A stretch of DNA of 64,000 bases from Comamonas avium. Its GTDB lineage: Bacteria > Pseudomonadota > Gammaproteobacteria > Burkholderiales > Burkholderiaceae_C. The position numbers were made by a program, and so were the translations under genes. Shown in pieces: positions 1-9,956 of this stretch. The notes under the pieces were generated by a model. The model had not been told where the DNA came from. It saw only the letters and a program-made list of their open reading frames with translations, and searched no databases. Every line of letters starts with the position of its first letter. The first letter of the stretch is position 1. The stretch spans positions 522,316-586,315 of the forward strand of contig NZ_JACSQK010000001.1 of the NCBI RefSeq assembly GCF_014836675.1, in the 5' to 3' direction.

Positions 1-2
1 AC

Positions 3-1790
3 CACCCCCGGGTAACGGGTGATGTGGGCAAGGCCGGGGTCGCCATTGACTCGGTGGAAGACATGAAAATCCTCTTTGACCAGATCCCGCTGGACAAAGT
101 CTCAGTTTCCATGACCATGAACGGGGCGGTGCTGCCGGTGCTGGCTGGCTATGTGGTTGCCGCCGAAGAGCAGGGCGTATCGCAGGATCAGTTGTCCGGA
201 ACCATTCAGAACGACATTCTGAAAGAGTTCATGGTGCGCAACACCTATATCTACCCGCCCCAGCCTTCAATGAAGATCATTGGCGACATCATCGAGTACA
301 CGAGCAAGAACATGCCCAAGTTCAACTCGATCTCGATCTCGGGCTATCACATGCAGGAAGCAGGTGCCAATCAGGCGCTGGAGCTGGCTTTCACGCTGGC
401 CGATGGCAAGGAATACGTCAAAACAGCCACCGCAAAGGGCATGGATGTGGACGATTTTGCAGGCCGCCTGTCGTTCTTCTGGGCGATTGGCATGAATTTC
501 TATCTCGAAATCGCCAAGATGCGAGCTGCGCGCCTGCTGTGGTGCCGGATCATGCAGGACTTTGGTGCCAAGAAACCCAAAAGCCTGATGCTGCGCACGC
601 ACTGCCAGACCTCTGGCTGGAGCCTGACCGAGCAAGACCCGTACAACAACGTGGTGCGCACCACGATTGAGGCCATGGCCGCCGTGTTTGGTGGCACGCA
701 AAGCCTGCACACCAACAGTTTTGATGAGGCCATTGCACTGCCCACCGAGTTCTCGGCGCGCATTGCCCGCAATACCCAGCTCATCATTCAGGAAGAGACG
801 CACATCACCAATGTGATTGATCCGTGGGCGGGCTCCTACATGATGGAGACGCTTACGCAGGAAATGGCAGACAAGGCGTGGGCTATTTTTGAAGAAGTCG
901 AAGCCATGGGCGGCATGACCGCCGCTGTAGACAGTGGCTGGGCCAAGCTCAAGATTGAAGCCGCAGCCGCTGAAAAACAGGCGCGCATTGACTCGGGTAA
1001 AGACGTGATTGTGGGGGTCAACAAATACAAGCTGGCCAAAGAAGACCCCATCGATATTCTGGAGGTGGACAACGTCAAGGTGCGCGACAGCCAGATTGAG
1101 CGCTTGAACGCTATCAAGCAGCAACGCGATGCGGCCCTTGTGGCGCAAGCGCTGGACGCGTTGACTTCAGCAGCGCAATCAGGCCAGGGCAACTTGCTGG
1201 ATCTGTCCATTCAAGCCATGCGTTTGCGCGCTACGGTGGGTGAGGTTTCTGACGCTCTGGAAAAAGTCTTTGGCCGCCACCGTGCGGATACACAAAAGGT
1301 GACCGGTGTGTACGCTGCCGCTTATGACTCTGCTGAAGGCTGGGACAAACTTAAGACCGAGATCGATCAGGCGGCTGAAAGCCTGGGTCGCCGCCCACGC
1401 GTGATGATTGCCAAACTGGGCCAGGACGGCCATGACCGAGGCGCCAAGGTAGTGGCCACGGCCTTTGCCGATCTGGGTTTTGACGTTGACATGGGGCCGC
1501 TCTTTCAGACCCCGGAAGAATGCGCGCGGCAAGCGATCGAAAACGACGTGCACGCGGTGGGTGTCTCGACACTGGCTGCGGGCCACAAAACCTTGGTGCC
1601 CGCCATCATTGAAGAGCTCAAAAAGCAGGGTGCAGACGACATCATTGTCTTTGTCGGTGGCGTGGTGCCTGCGCAGGACTACGACTTCCTGTTCAAGGCG
1701 GGCGTCAAGGGTGTGTACGGCCCAGGCACTGCCATTCCTGCCAGCGCCAAGGACGTGCTGGAGAACATCAAGAAAGCGGCTGCGCGCTGA
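3..1790 (+). CDS. scpA: Methylmalonyl-CoA mutase, large subunit (5' end missing)
   Basis: The enzyme isomerises methylmalonyl-CoA and succinyl-CoA, the last step of propionate catabolism, using adenosylcobalamin. The reading frame is open from the first bases of the window, so about 120 N-terminal residues lie outside it. The barrel domain is recognisable from [14 protein letters not shown] and [11 protein letters not shown]. The C-terminal cobalamin-binding domain carries the His-on motif DGHDRGAK about 470 residues after the GTG at 24. It is followed 32 bases downstream by the MeaB chaperone gene and then by propionyl-CoA carboxylase genes, which supports mutase rather than another acyl-CoA mutase. 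No frameshift is visible. The identification is confident; only the true start is unseen. Confidence 0.96.
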   Translation, partial: HPRVTGDVGKAGVAIDSVEDMKILFDQIPLDKVSVSMTMNGAVLPVLAGYVVAAEEQGVSQDQLSGTIQNDILKEFMVRNTYIYPPQPSMKIIGDIIEYTSKNMPKFNSISISGYHMQEAGANQALELAFTLADGKEYVKTATAKGMDVDDFAGRLSFFWAIGMNFYLEIAKMRAARLLWCRIMQDFGAKKPKSLMLRTHCQTSGWSLTEQDPYNNVVRTTIEAMAAVFGGTQSLHTNSFDEAIALPTEFSARIARNTQLIIQEETHITNVIDPWAGSYMMETLTQEMADKAWAIFEEVEAMGGMTAAVDSGWAKLKIEAAAAEKQARIDSGKDVIVGVNKYKLAKEDPIDILEVDNVKVRDSQIERLNAIKQQRDAALVAQALDALTSAAQSGQGNLLDLSIQAMRLRATVGEVSDALEKVFGRHRADTQKVTGVYAAAYDSAEGWDKLKTEIDQAAESLGRRPRVMIAKLGQDGHDRGAKVVATAFADLGFDVDMGPLFQTPEECARQAIENDVHAVGVSTLAAGHKTLVPAIIEELKKQGADDIIVFVGGVVPAQDYDFLFKAGVKGVYGPGTAIPASAKDVLENIKKAAAR

Positions 1791-1822
1791 GCGCCCCTCT
1801 ATATAGAAATAGAGAGCTTGTT

Positions 1823-2833
1823 GTGACACCTGAGCAATTGCAAGAAGGCATCTTGCATGGCAATGCAGCTGTGCAACGCCGTGCCATGGCCAAGGCCATC
1901 ACGTTGCTGGAATCTACGCGCAGCGACCACCGGACTTTGGCCGATGGCTTGCTTACCGCTTTGCTGCCTTACACAGGCAAAGCGCTGCGGCTGGGTATCA
2001 GCGGCGTGCCGGGCGTGGGTAAATCCACCTTTATTGAAACACTGGGCATGCAGCTGACAGCACAGGGCCACAGGGTTGCCGTGCTGGCAATTGACCCTTC
2101 TTCGACGGTTTCTGGCGGCTCGATCTTGGGCGACAAGACGCGCATGGAGCACCTGTCAGTGAACCCCAATGCCTATATTCGGCCCAGCCCGTCCAGCGGC
2201 ACGCTGGGCGGAGTGGCCGAGAAAACCCGAGAGGCCATGCTGGTCTGTGAAGCCGCTGGCTACGACGTGGTCATTGTTGAAACCGTTGGCGTAGGGCAGA
2301 GCGAAATTGCCGTGCATGGCATGACAGACATGTACTGCGTACTGCAGTTGCCTAACGCCGGCGATGACCTGCAGGCCATTAAAAAGGGCGTGATGGAGCG
2401 GGCGGATCTGGTGGTGATCAATAAAGCCGACATTGACCCGCACGCGGCCACCAGGGCAGAGGCACAAATCACCTCCAGCCTGCGCTTGCTGGGAATGCAT
2501 GGCAACCCAGACAACGCCAGCCACAACGAGCAGTTGTGGCAGCCCAAGGTGCTGCAGATGAGCGCTTTAAAGGGCGAGGGGGTCGAGCGGTTCTGGCAGA
2601 TGGTGCAGCGCTTTCAGATGCTGCAAACCCGCAATGGCCGCCTCAAGCAACGCAGAGAGCAGCAGTCTTTGGCCTGGATGTGGGAGCGCATTGATGCCGG
2701 TCTGAAGCAGGCATTCAAGCAGCACCCCAAGGTGCAGGCATTGCTTCCCGACATTCAAGCTGACGTGGTTGCAGGGCGTTTGCCAGCCAGTACGGCCGCA
2801 CGGCAATTGCTCAATGCCCAAATGGATGGGTAG
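1823..2833 (+). CDS. meaB: MeaB/ArgK family GTPase, mutase chaperone
   Basis: This G3E-type GTPase protects and reactivates methylmalonyl-CoA mutase and gates cofactor loading. The 336-residue protein has a P-loop GVPGVGKST at residues 61-69, the ETVGVGQSE switch at about 153-161 and the guanine-specificity motif NKAD at 200-203. The length matches the family. The start is a GTG only 32 bases after the mutase stop, so the two genes are probably co-transcribed and coupled. Older annotations call this family ArgK or an LAO/AO transport ATPase; its place next to the mutase favours the MeaB role. Confidence 0.95.
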   Translation: MTPEQLQEGILHGNAAVQRRAMAKAITLLESTRSDHRTLADGLLTALLPYTGKALRLGISGVPGVGKSTFIETLGMQLTAQGHRVAVLAIDPSSTVSGGSILGDKTRMEHLSVNPNAYIRPSPSSGTLGGVAEKTREAMLVCEAAGYDVVIVETVGVGQSEIAVHGMTDMYCVLQLPNAGDDLQAIKKGVMERADLVVINKADIDPHAATRAEAQITSSLRLLGMHGNPDNASHNEQLWQPKVLQMSALKGEGVERFWQMVQRFQMLQTRNGRLKQRREQQSLAWMWERIDAGLKQAFKQHPKVQALLPDIQADVVAGRLPASTAARQLLNAQMDG

Positions 2834-2898
2834 ATTGTTGAATCTACATTACATGAATTAAAAGTGACTACTTAAAGAAGGCACAGAGGAAGACAAAC

Positions 2899-4440
2899 AT
2901 GGAACAAGCAAACAACATCCTTGAGCAGCTCGAAAGCAAAAGAGAGCTGGCCAGATTAGGTGGCGGCCAAAAACGTATTGATGCGCAGCACAAGAAAGGC
3001 AAGCTCACTGCCCGTGAACGCATTGAACTGCTGCTGGACGATGGCACCTTTGAAGAGTGGGACATGTTTGTTGAGCACCGCTGCACCGACTTTGGCATGG
3101 AAAACACCAAAATTCCCGGTGATGGCGTTGTCACTGGCTACGGCATGATCAATGGCCGTCTGGTGTTTGTCTTCAGCCAGGACTTCACGGTGTTTGGCGG
3201 GGCGTTGTCTGAAACCCATGCAGAAAAAATCTGCAAGGTGATGGACCAGGCCATGAAGGTTGGCGCTCCGGTGATCGGCCTCAATGATTCAGGTGGTGCC
3301 CGTATTCAGGAAGGTGTCGCCAGCCTGGGGGGCTATGCCGATGTGTTCCAAAAGAACGTGCTGGCATCGGGCGTAGTGCCGCAGATTTCCATGATCATGG
3401 GCCCATGCGCTGGTGGTGCGGTGTATTCACCGGCCATGACAGACTTCATTTTCATGGTCAAGGACAGCAGCTACATGTTTGTGACCGGCCCCGAAGTGGT
3501 CAAAACCGTCACACATGAAGAAGTCACCGCTGAAGAGCTCGGCGGCGCTATCACCCACACCAGCAAAAGCGGTGTGGCCGATATGGCGTTTGACAACGAT
3601 GTCGAAGCACTGATGATGCTGCGCCGTCTGTACAACTACCTGCCGCTGAACAACCGAGAAAAAGCGCCTGTGCGCGACACAACCGACCCTGCAGACCGTT
3701 CTGATGTGTCGCTGAACTCTTTGGTGCCCGAGAACGCCAACAAGCCCTACGACATGAAGGAGCTGATTCTCAAAACGGTGGACGATGGTGATTTCTTTGA
3801 GCTGCAGCCAGACTACGCCAAGAACATCATCATTGGCTTTGCGCGCATGGCTGGGCAGACCGTCGGCATTGTGGCCAACCAGCCGCTGGTACTGGCCGGT
3901 TGCCTGGACATCAAGTCCAGCATCAAGGCAGCGCGGTTTGTGCGGTTTTGCGATGCATTCAACATTCCAGTCATTACCTTTGTGGATGTGCCAGGCTTCA
4001 TGCCCGGCACATCGCAAGAGTACGGCGGCATCATCAAGCATGGCGCTAAATTGCTGTACGCGTACGCAGAGTGCACGGTGCCAAAAATTACGGTGATTAC
4101 GCGTAAGGCCTACGGCGGAGCGTATGACGTGATGGCTTCCAAGCACTTGCGCGGCGACGTCAATCTGGCCTGGCCACACGCTGAAATTGCCGTAATGGGT
4201 GCCAAGGGCGCTGTGGAAATTATTTTCCGTGAAGACAAGAACGACCTCGTCAAGCTTGCAGCCCGCGAGGCAGAGTACAAAGAACGTTTCGCGAACCCCT
4301 TTGTCGCCGGCGCTCGTGGCTTCATTGATGACGTCATCCAGCCCCATGAGACGCGCAAGCGTATCTGCCGCAGTCTTGAGATGCTGAAAAACAAGCAGCT
4401 TGAGAATCCGTGGCGCAAACACGGCAACATTCCTTTGTGA
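2899..4440 (+). CDS. pccB: Propionyl-CoA carboxylase beta subunit (carboxyltransferase)
   Basis: This 513-residue biotin-dependent carboxyltransferase moves carboxylate from carboxybiotin to propionyl-CoA. It shows the two crotonase-like halves of the family. The N half has SGGARIQEG and the glycine-rich [12 protein letters not shown] acyl-CoA oxyanion region. The C half has [12 protein letters not shown] and [13 protein letters not shown], which bind biotin. An ATG at 2899 follows a purine-rich AAGAAGGC/GAGGAAG stretch. It lies between meaB and the biotin carboxylase gene, with a membrane-protein gene inserted before pccA. Acetyl-CoA carboxylase activity cannot be excluded from sequence alone, but the neighbours favour propionyl-CoA. 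Confidence 0.94.
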   Translation: MEQANNILEQLESKRELARLGGGQKRIDAQHKKGKLTARERIELLLDDGTFEEWDMFVEHRCTDFGMENTKIPGDGVVTGYGMINGRLVFVFSQDFTVFGGALSETHAEKICKVMDQAMKVGAPVIGLNDSGGARIQEGVASLGGYADVFQKNVLASGVVPQISMIMGPCAGGAVYSPAMTDFIFMVKDSSYMFVTGPEVVKTVTHEEVTAEELGGAITHTSKSGVADMAFDNDVEALMMLRRLYNYLPLNNREKAPVRDTTDPADRSDVSLNSLVPENANKPYDMKELILKTVDDGDFFELQPDYAKNIIIGFARMAGQTVGIVANQPLVLAGCLDIKSSIKAARFVRFCDAFNIPVITFVDVPGFMPGTSQEYGGIIKHGAKLLYAYAECTVPKITVITRKAYGGAYDVMASKHLRGDVNLAWPHAEIAVMGAKGAVEIIFREDKNDLVKLAAREAEYKERFANPFVAGARGFIDDVIQPHETRKRICRSLEMLKNKQLENPWRKHGNIPL

Positions 4441-4453
4441 AAGTGCTGTAGCC

Positions 4454-5878
4454 ATGCGGCCTAAGCTGCTATTTCTGTTCGACCTGCGCAAGGATCAGCA
4501 GGATACGAAGGTCATCGACGAAACGGTGCGCATGGGCGCTCAGTTTGGTGGAACCAACCTCTGGGTGCTGTTCTTTGCCATCTTGATTGCCTCCGTGGGG
4601 CTCAATACCAACTCCACGGCAGTCATCATCGGCGCGATGCTGATTTCGCCGCTGATGGGGCCGATCGTTGGCATGGGCTACGGCGCAGCGGTGCAAGACC
4701 TGGGCCTGATTCGTACGGCAGGCAAAAACCTGGCGATCTTCGTGGTTCTGAGCCTGGTCACTTCGGTGCTGTACTTCACGCTCAGCCCGCTGGAGCAACC
4801 TCAGTCAGAGCTGATGGCGCGCACTTTTCCCACCCTGTGGGATGTGCTCATCGCAGCGTTTGGCGGTGCGGCTGGCATGGTGGCGGTCACACGCCGCAGC
4901 TATTCCAACATCGTGCCCGGCGTGGCAATCGCAACCGCGCTCATGCCCCCGCTGTGCACTGCAGGCTTTGGTATTGCGCATGGCCGCTGGGACATGTTTG
5001 GTGGGGCGTTTTACCTGTTCATCATCAACAGCATGTTCATCGGTGCGTCCACCTTGGCCGTCGCCAAGCTGCTGCGCTTGCCACGGCAGGGGCAGCTGGA
5101 TGAAGCCACACGCAAGCGCCACCGGCTCATCATCGTGCTGGGCCTGACCGCTGTTCTGGTGCCCAGCGTGTGGATGGCGTACCGCCTGGTGCAGCAAGAA
5201 GTGTTTGCCAGCGTGGCAGCGCGTGTGGCCCGTGACCTGGAGGCAGAGCCTAGCAGCCACGTGCTCATGCATGAAGTGGATGCTGGAGCACGCACGCTGC
5301 GCCTGATTGTGGTGGGCCGCACTGACGAAGCCCAGCTGCGTGAGCAGGTACAGCGGCGCTTGCTGCGTGACGGACAGGCTAATGTGACTGTGCTGGTGCG
5401 CGATGCCGGGGACGATTCGCTCAATGTTGAAAAGCTGCGCAGCGAGCTGCAAGAGGGCGTGAACAAAACGCTGGTCGAGCAAGTCAAGTCCATGGATGCG
5501 CAGCTCAAAGCCTTGCAGCAGGATGTGAGCAAAACCCGGGAAAAGACCCTGGCCCTGGCAGAAAAGCCGGCCCCGAAACTGGTGGACGCTCAGGCTCTGC
5601 TCCAGGAAGTGCAAGCCCAGCACCCGCTGGTCTGCGCATTGACACTGGCGCAAGGTGAACGTACTGCCAGTGTGACCGAACCGCCCAGGCCCACCAGCGT
5701 GGTGATCCTGGACGTGGCCCAACCCTTATCCACGCATGACAAAGACGGGTTACTCCGTTGGCTGGGTGTGCGATTAGATAAATCAGAAGTGCTGTTGATG
5801 GAGCGTCCCGAGGCGCGCGCTGTCACTGCCAGAGACAAAAACCGAAGAAAGCAGACAACATGTTCACCAAAATCCTGA
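4454..5878 (+). CDS. DUF389 family membrane protein
   Basis: The N-terminal half (about 250 residues) is a multi-span membrane domain with the hallmark NTNSTAVIIGAMLISPLMGPI and a GVAIATALMPPLCTAG helix pair, both typical of DUF389 (TIGR00341-like) proteins. The C-terminal half is soluble and partly coiled coil (residues about 315-400). The function of the family is unknown. I take the ATG at 4454 as the start because an earlier ATG would overlap pccB heavily. The 3' end overlaps the pccA start by 19 bases, so the gene is physically embedded in the propionyl-CoA carboxylase operon and probably translated with it. Confidence 0.85.
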   Translation: MRPKLLFLFDLRKDQQDTKVIDETVRMGAQFGGTNLWVLFFAILIASVGLNTNSTAVIIGAMLISPLMGPIVGMGYGAAVQDLGLIRTAGKNLAIFVVLSLVTSVLYFTLSPLEQPQSELMARTFPTLWDVLIAAFGGAAGMVAVTRRSYSNIVPGVAIATALMPPLCTAGFGIAHGRWDMFGGAFYLFIINSMFIGASTLAVAKLLRLPRQGQLDEATRKRHRLIIVLGLTAVLVPSVWMAYRLVQQEVFASVAARVARDLEAEPSSHVLMHEVDAGARTLRLIVVGRTDEAQLREQVQRRLLRDGQANVTVLVRDAGDDSLNVEKLRSELQEGVNKTLVEQVKSMDAQLKALQQDVSKTREKTLALAEKPAPKLVDAQALLQEVQAQHPLVCALTLAQGERTASVTEPPRPTSVVILDVAQPLSTHDKDGLLRWLGVRLDKSEVLLMERPEARAVTARDKNRRKQTTCSPKS

Positions 5879-7908
5879 TTGCCAACCGCGGCGAGATTGC
5901 CTGCCGTGTCATTGCTACTGCCCGCAAGATGGGCATCGCCACCGTTGCGGTGTATTCAGACGCCGACAAGGACGCCCGCCACGTCAAGCTGGCTGATGAA
6001 GCCGTGCGGATTGGTGCTGCGCCCAGCCGTGAGTCCTATCTGCTGGCAGACAAGATCATTGAGGCTGCCAAGCAAACGGGTGCGCAGGCCATTCATCCGG
6101 GTTACGGTTTCCTGAGCGAAAACGAAGCGTTTGCCAAGCGCTGCGAAGAAGAGGGCATTGCCTTTATTGGGCCCAAAGCACATTCCATTGCCGCCATGGG
6201 CGACAAAATCGCCTCGAAAAAGCTGGCCAATGCAGCCAATGTCAACACCATTCCCGGCTACAACGACCCCATATCAGGCCCAGAAGCGGCGGTGGAGATT
6301 GCCAAGGGCATTGGCTACCCCGTCATGATCAAGGCTTCGGCAGGCGGTGGTGGCAAAGGCCTGCGTGTGGCCTTCAATGACAAGGAAGCCTTTGAAGGCT
6401 TTGCCAGCTGCCAGAACGAAGCGCGCAACAGCTTTGGCGACGACCGCATCTTCATCGAAAAATTTGTGCAGGAGCCGCGCCACATTGAAATTCAGGTGCT
6501 CGGTGACAGCCATGGCAACGTCATTTACCTGAACGAGCGCGAATGCTCCATCCAGCGCCGCCACCAGAAGGTCATTGAAGAGGCTCCCAGCCCTTTCATC
6601 TCGGATGCCACCCGCAAGGCCATGGGCGAGCAGGCTGTAGCCTTGGCCAAAGCGGTGCAGTACCAGTCCGCCGGTACGGTGGAGTTTGTGGTGGGCAAGG
6701 ACCAGGATTTCTACTTTCTGGAAATGAATACCCGCCTGCAGGTGGAGCACCCCGTCACTGAGTGCATCACAGGACTGGATCTGGTGGAGCAAATGATCCG
6801 CGTAGCGGCAGGAGAAAAACTGGCCATCGCGCAAAACCAGGTCAAACGTGACGGCTGGGCCATGGAGTGCCGCATCAATGCCGAAGATCCGTTTCGCAAC
6901 TTCTTGCCATCAACGGGCCGTCTGGTGCGCTTTAATCCACCAGAGCAAACCATGTGGCAGGCCGACACCGAGCATCTGTACGGTGTCCGCGTAGATACAG
7001 GGGTGTACGAGGGCGGCGAAATTCCGATGTTCTACGACTCGATGATTGCCAAGCTGATCGTGCACGGCAAAGACCGCAGCGACGCCATTGCCAAGATGCG
7101 TGAAGCTCTCAACGGCTTTGTGATTCGCGGCATCAGCTCCAACATTCCCTTTCAGGCCGCATTGCTGGCGCATCCCAAGTTCCAGTCCGGCGACTTCAAC
7201 ACCGGCTTTATTGCCGAGCACTACGCCCACGGCTTTAACGCCAGCGATGTGCCGCACAGCGATCCAGACTTTCTGGTGGCCCTGGCTGCGCACATGAACC
7301 GCCGCTACCGCGCGCGCGCCTCCACCATCAGTGGACAAATGCGTGGCCATGAACTGGTGGTAGACGCCAACTACACCGTGGTGGTGCTTGGCGCACAAGG
7401 CCATAACCAGCACTTTGATGCCCAGGTGTCAGACTTTGAATTTGACAGCCGCAAAAGCGTTGTGACGCTCAACGGCAAGCGCTACGAATTTCAAAGCCAC
7501 AGCGCCATGCGCGAGCTGCGCCTGCAAGGTACATGCAACGGCCAAGCCTTTACCGTGCAGGTCGAGCGCGGTACGCCCAAAAACCCGCTGGCTTTGCGCA
7601 TTACCCACAACGGCACCCAGATTGATGCTCTGGTGCTGTCGCCCAAGGGGGCACAGCTGCACCAGTTGATGCCTTACAAAGCACCGGCAGACATGTCCAA
7701 GTTCTTGCTCTCGCCCATGCCTGGACTGCTGGTCGATGTGACGGTGCAGCCTGGGCAGAAAGTGCAGGCCGGTGAAAAACTGGCCGTCATTGAAGCCATG
7801 AAGATGGAGAACATTCTTTTTGCCACGCAAGATGGCGTTGTCAGCAAGGTCAGCGCAGGCAAGGGTGACTCGCTGGCGGTTGACGATGTGATTGTGGAAT
7901 TTCAATGA
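5860..7908 (+). CDS. pccA: Propionyl-CoA carboxylase alpha subunit (biotin carboxylase plus BCCP)
   Basis: This 682-residue enzyme carboxylates its own biotin with ATP and bicarbonate. Order of domains: N-terminal biotin carboxylase with ANRGEIACRVI at the start and ATP-grasp glycine loop GGGGKGLRV; HHQKVIEEAPSP; FLEMNTRLQVEHPVTE catalytic strand; a BT-like linker domain at about 480-600; and a C-terminal biotin carrier domain with EAMKMEN, biotinylated at Lys648. The length equals that of known PccA/MccA type subunits. The ATG overlaps the DUF389 gene by 19 bases. The linker domain fits PCC alpha rather than a free-standing AccC. Confidence 0.95.
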   Translation: MFTKILIANRGEIACRVIATARKMGIATVAVYSDADKDARHVKLADEAVRIGAAPSRESYLLADKIIEAAKQTGAQAIHPGYGFLSENEAFAKRCEEEGIAFIGPKAHSIAAMGDKIASKKLANAANVNTIPGYNDPISGPEAAVEIAKGIGYPVMIKASAGGGGKGLRVAFNDKEAFEGFASCQNEARNSFGDDRIFIEKFVQEPRHIEIQVLGDSHGNVIYLNERECSIQRRHQKVIEEAPSPFISDATRKAMGEQAVALAKAVQYQSAGTVEFVVGKDQDFYFLEMNTRLQVEHPVTECITGLDLVEQMIRVAAGEKLAIAQNQVKRDGWAMECRINAEDPFRNFLPSTGRLVRFNPPEQTMWQADTEHLYGVRVDTGVYEGGEIPMFYDSMIAKLIVHGKDRSDAIAKMREALNGFVIRGISSNIPFQAALLAHPKFQSGDFNTGFIAEHYAHGFNASDVPHSDPDFLVALAAHMNRRYRARASTISGQMRGHELVVDANYTVVVLGAQGHNQHFDAQVSDFEFDSRKSVVTLNGKRYEFQSHSAMRELRLQGTCNGQAFTVQVERGTPKNPLALRITHNGTQIDALVLSPKGAQLHQLMPYKAPADMSKFLLSPMPGLLVDVTVQPGQKVQAGEKLAVIEAMKMENILFATQDGVVSKVSAGKGDSLAVDDVIVEFQ

Positions 7909-7973
7909 CCTGAGCAGGCTTGCAGGTGCAGCCACTGCGCTGCGCTTGCACGCGCTGTTGTGCATAACAAACT

Positions 7974-7993
7974 TGCGCAATGACCATTGCGCA
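7974..7993. other. Perfect 8-bp inverted repeat after pccA
   Basis: TGCGCAAT and ATTGCGCA are separated by four bases. It lies 65 bases after the pccA stop with no clear T-run. It could be a Rho-dependent end stabiliser or an operator. Only the palindrome itself is seen. Confidence 0.4.
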
Positions 7994-8089
7994 GCATTTC
8001 ATCGGGCACACTTGCGTGGTTACAAGTGATGACAAAAGCATCGATGCGATGCTTTTCTGTAATCACCATCAAAACCACTTAAAGCGCTC

Positions 8090-8944
8090 ATGGTTGTAGC
8101 GCAAGCAGCTATGTATTTGAAAGCCCCCTTGGCCACATTGCCAACCTCTAGCATCGCCAGCCCTGCACAACGGGTGCAGCGCATCCTGCTGTCCCTGGTC
8201 AGTGCGGTGCTGCTGCTTGATGCGGGGGTATTGATGGCGCTGCGCCACTTCAATGTGGGCGTGACCGTGCCTGCTGTCTTGGGTACTGCCGGGGCCCTGC
8301 TGGCTTGGCAATGGCCGCTTGTGCAGCGCTGGCGCCTCAGCAGGCGCAGCCATGCCAGGCTGTGGAACTGGGGCTGGGCGCTGCTGGCTTTGTGGGTGCT
8401 GAGCGTGCTGCTTTTTTGGAGCCGCCTGCTAGGTACTGGCGTGCAGCCTGAGCAAGTGCCACCGGTGGCGGCCATTGTAGTTCTGGGCAGCGGCACCCAA
8501 AACGGCCAGCCCCGGCCAGTGCTGGCGGAGCGCCTGGATACTGCTGCACAGCTGGCCCACTTGCAGCCATCGGCCTTGATTGCCGTTTGTGGCGGGGTGG
8601 ACTGGGGCGAAACCGAAAGTGAAGCGACCGTGATGGCCCGCTATCTGATGGAGCACCACGGGATTGCTGCCGAACGTTTGTTGCTGGAAGGCCAGAGCAC
8701 CAGCACGGAGCTCAACCTGCAGCTCAGCCGCCCCTTGCTGCAGGCACGCGGCATTGATGCCACAGCCCCCACGGCCATGGTCAGCAGCGACTTTCACCTG
8801 ATGCGCGCCATGGCCATGGCCCAGCAGCAAGGCTTGACCGGCATGGTGCCGGTGGCCGCTGCCACGCCGCTGGCCACACGCTACAACGCATGGCTGCGCG
8901 AGTACTTCGCCATGCTCAGCAGCTGGGTGCTGGGTGAGCTGTAA
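8090..8944 (+). CDS. YdcF/ElyC-like DUF218 membrane protein
   Basis: This 284-residue protein has an N-terminal hydrophobic part with two or three predicted membrane helices (about residues 37-55, 62-80 and 100-118), then a DUF218 domain beginning AAIVVLGSGTQ. Family signatures are RLDTAAQLA, CGG(V)DWGETESEATVMARYL and STSTELNLQ. Relatives such as E. coli ElyC and SanA affect envelope and peptidoglycan precursor metabolism, but the biochemical activity is not established. It is a single gene between the propionate operon and the VOC gene. An ATG at 8108 is an alternative start. Confidence 0.85.
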   Translation: MVVAQAAMYLKAPLATLPTSSIASPAQRVQRILLSLVSAVLLLDAGVLMALRHFNVGVTVPAVLGTAGALLAWQWPLVQRWRLSRRSHARLWNWGWALLALWVLSVLLFWSRLLGTGVQPEQVPPVAAIVVLGSGTQNGQPRPVLAERLDTAAQLAHLQPSALIAVCGGVDWGETESEATVMARYLMEHHGIAAERLLLEGQSTSTELNLQLSRPLLQARGIDATAPTAMVSSDFHLMRAMAMAQQQGLTGMVPVAAATPLATRYNAWLREYFAMLSSWVLGEL

Positions 8945-9048
8945 AGCACAGAAAGCTGCAGTGCGAAATGGCCTTCGATTGATATCAGAAAAATTTGCCT
9001 CTAGCCCAATACTTGCAGGCACCAAAGCTATTAACTCAGGAGTACTTC

Positions 9049-9519
9049 ATGACTGCAGCCCTTCGTCCTTTCAAAGTTCTTGGCATTCAGCAGGTCGCTA
9101 TTGGCGGCACTGACAAGAGCCGAATGAAGAAACTGTGGGTAGATATGCTGGGGCTGGAGCAGACCGGCACCTTTCAGAGTGAACGTGAGAACGTGGACGA
9201 AGACATCCTCGCCATGGGCAAAGGTGCGATGAAGGTGGAGGTGGACATCATGCAACCCATGGATATCGACAAAAAACCTGCCGTGCACACCACGCCACTC
9301 AACCACATCGGCCTGTGGATCGATGATTTGCCCAAGGCCGTGCAATGGCTTACCGCCCAAGGCGTGCGCTTTGCCCCCGGTGGCATCCGCAAGGGCGCTG
9401 CGGGCTACGACATCACTTTTCTTCATCCCAAGAGCAATGACGAATTTCCGATTGCCGGGGAGGGCGTGCTGATTGAGCTGGTGCAAGCGCCTGCCGATGT
9501 GATTGCCGCTTTGGGTTAA
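9049..9519 (+). CDS. VOC superfamily protein, candidate methylmalonyl-CoA epimerase
   Basis: This 156-residue protein has two beta-alpha-beta-beta-beta modules: [23 protein letters not shown] in two strands at the N-terminus, [17 protein letters not shown] in the middle and [12 protein letters not shown] at the C-terminus. The glyoxalase/epimerase fold supplies metal ligands from these strands. I see His in NHIGLW and Glu in IELVQ, but the usual first His (DHVAI) is Gln (QQVAI). The start at 9049 has CAGGAG seven bases upstream. Proximity to mutase and PCC suggests an epimerase; lactoylglutathione lyase is the common alternative label. Confidence 0.7.
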   Translation: MTAALRPFKVLGIQQVAIGGTDKSRMKKLWVDMLGLEQTGTFQSERENVDEDILAMGKGAMKVEVDIMQPMDIDKKPAVHTTPLNHIGLWIDDLPKAVQWLTAQGVRFAPGGIRKGAAGYDITFLHPKSNDEFPIAGEGVLIELVQAPADVIAALG

Positions 9520-9534
9520 GCCCGAGGGGTTGCA

Positions 9535-9828
9535 ATGCGCTGGATTGCTATTTTTACGGACACCCCTGCCATGCTGGCAGTACGACAGCAGCAGGGGCAG
9601 GCACACCTGGATTTTCTGGCCCGACACAAAACCGAAATTCAGCTGGCTGGAGGCTGCCGCAGCGAGGCCGGAGGTGACTATATCGGCGGTCTGTGGGTGA
9701 TGGAGGTGCCCAACCGCGCCCGAGCTGTGGCACTGATTGAGCAGGACCCGTATTTTTCAAGCGGTGCACGCCAGTATGAATTGCGCACCTGGGGAAAAGC
9801 ATTTGAGGGCGAGATGGTTGTGCTGTAA
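9535..9828 (+). CDS. YciI family protein
   Basis: This is a 97-residue small dimeric alpha/beta-barrel-type protein. YciI signatures are HLDFLARHK (the catalytic-type His), the GGL...V-E(V)PNRARAVALIEQDPYF segment and the C-terminal YELRTWGKAF. It lies 15 bases after the VOC gene on the same strand, so the two are probably one transcript. YciI proteins are muconolactone-isomerase-like; the substrate here is unknown. Confidence 0.85.
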   Translation: MRWIAIFTDTPAMLAVRQQQGQAHLDFLARHKTEIQLAGGCRSEAGGDYIGGLWVMEVPNRARAVALIEQDPYFSSGARQYELRTWGKAFEGEMVVL

Positions 9829-9956
9829 AGACTGCCATGGCATGAGGGGGGGCAAATTTCGTTGCCACCGCGAGCCGTGAGAAGTCTTTTGTGCAATGGC
9901 TTGAGGCTTTAGTGCCCATGCATGCACCAGCCATCACAAGGCTTGTGTCAACGGCG

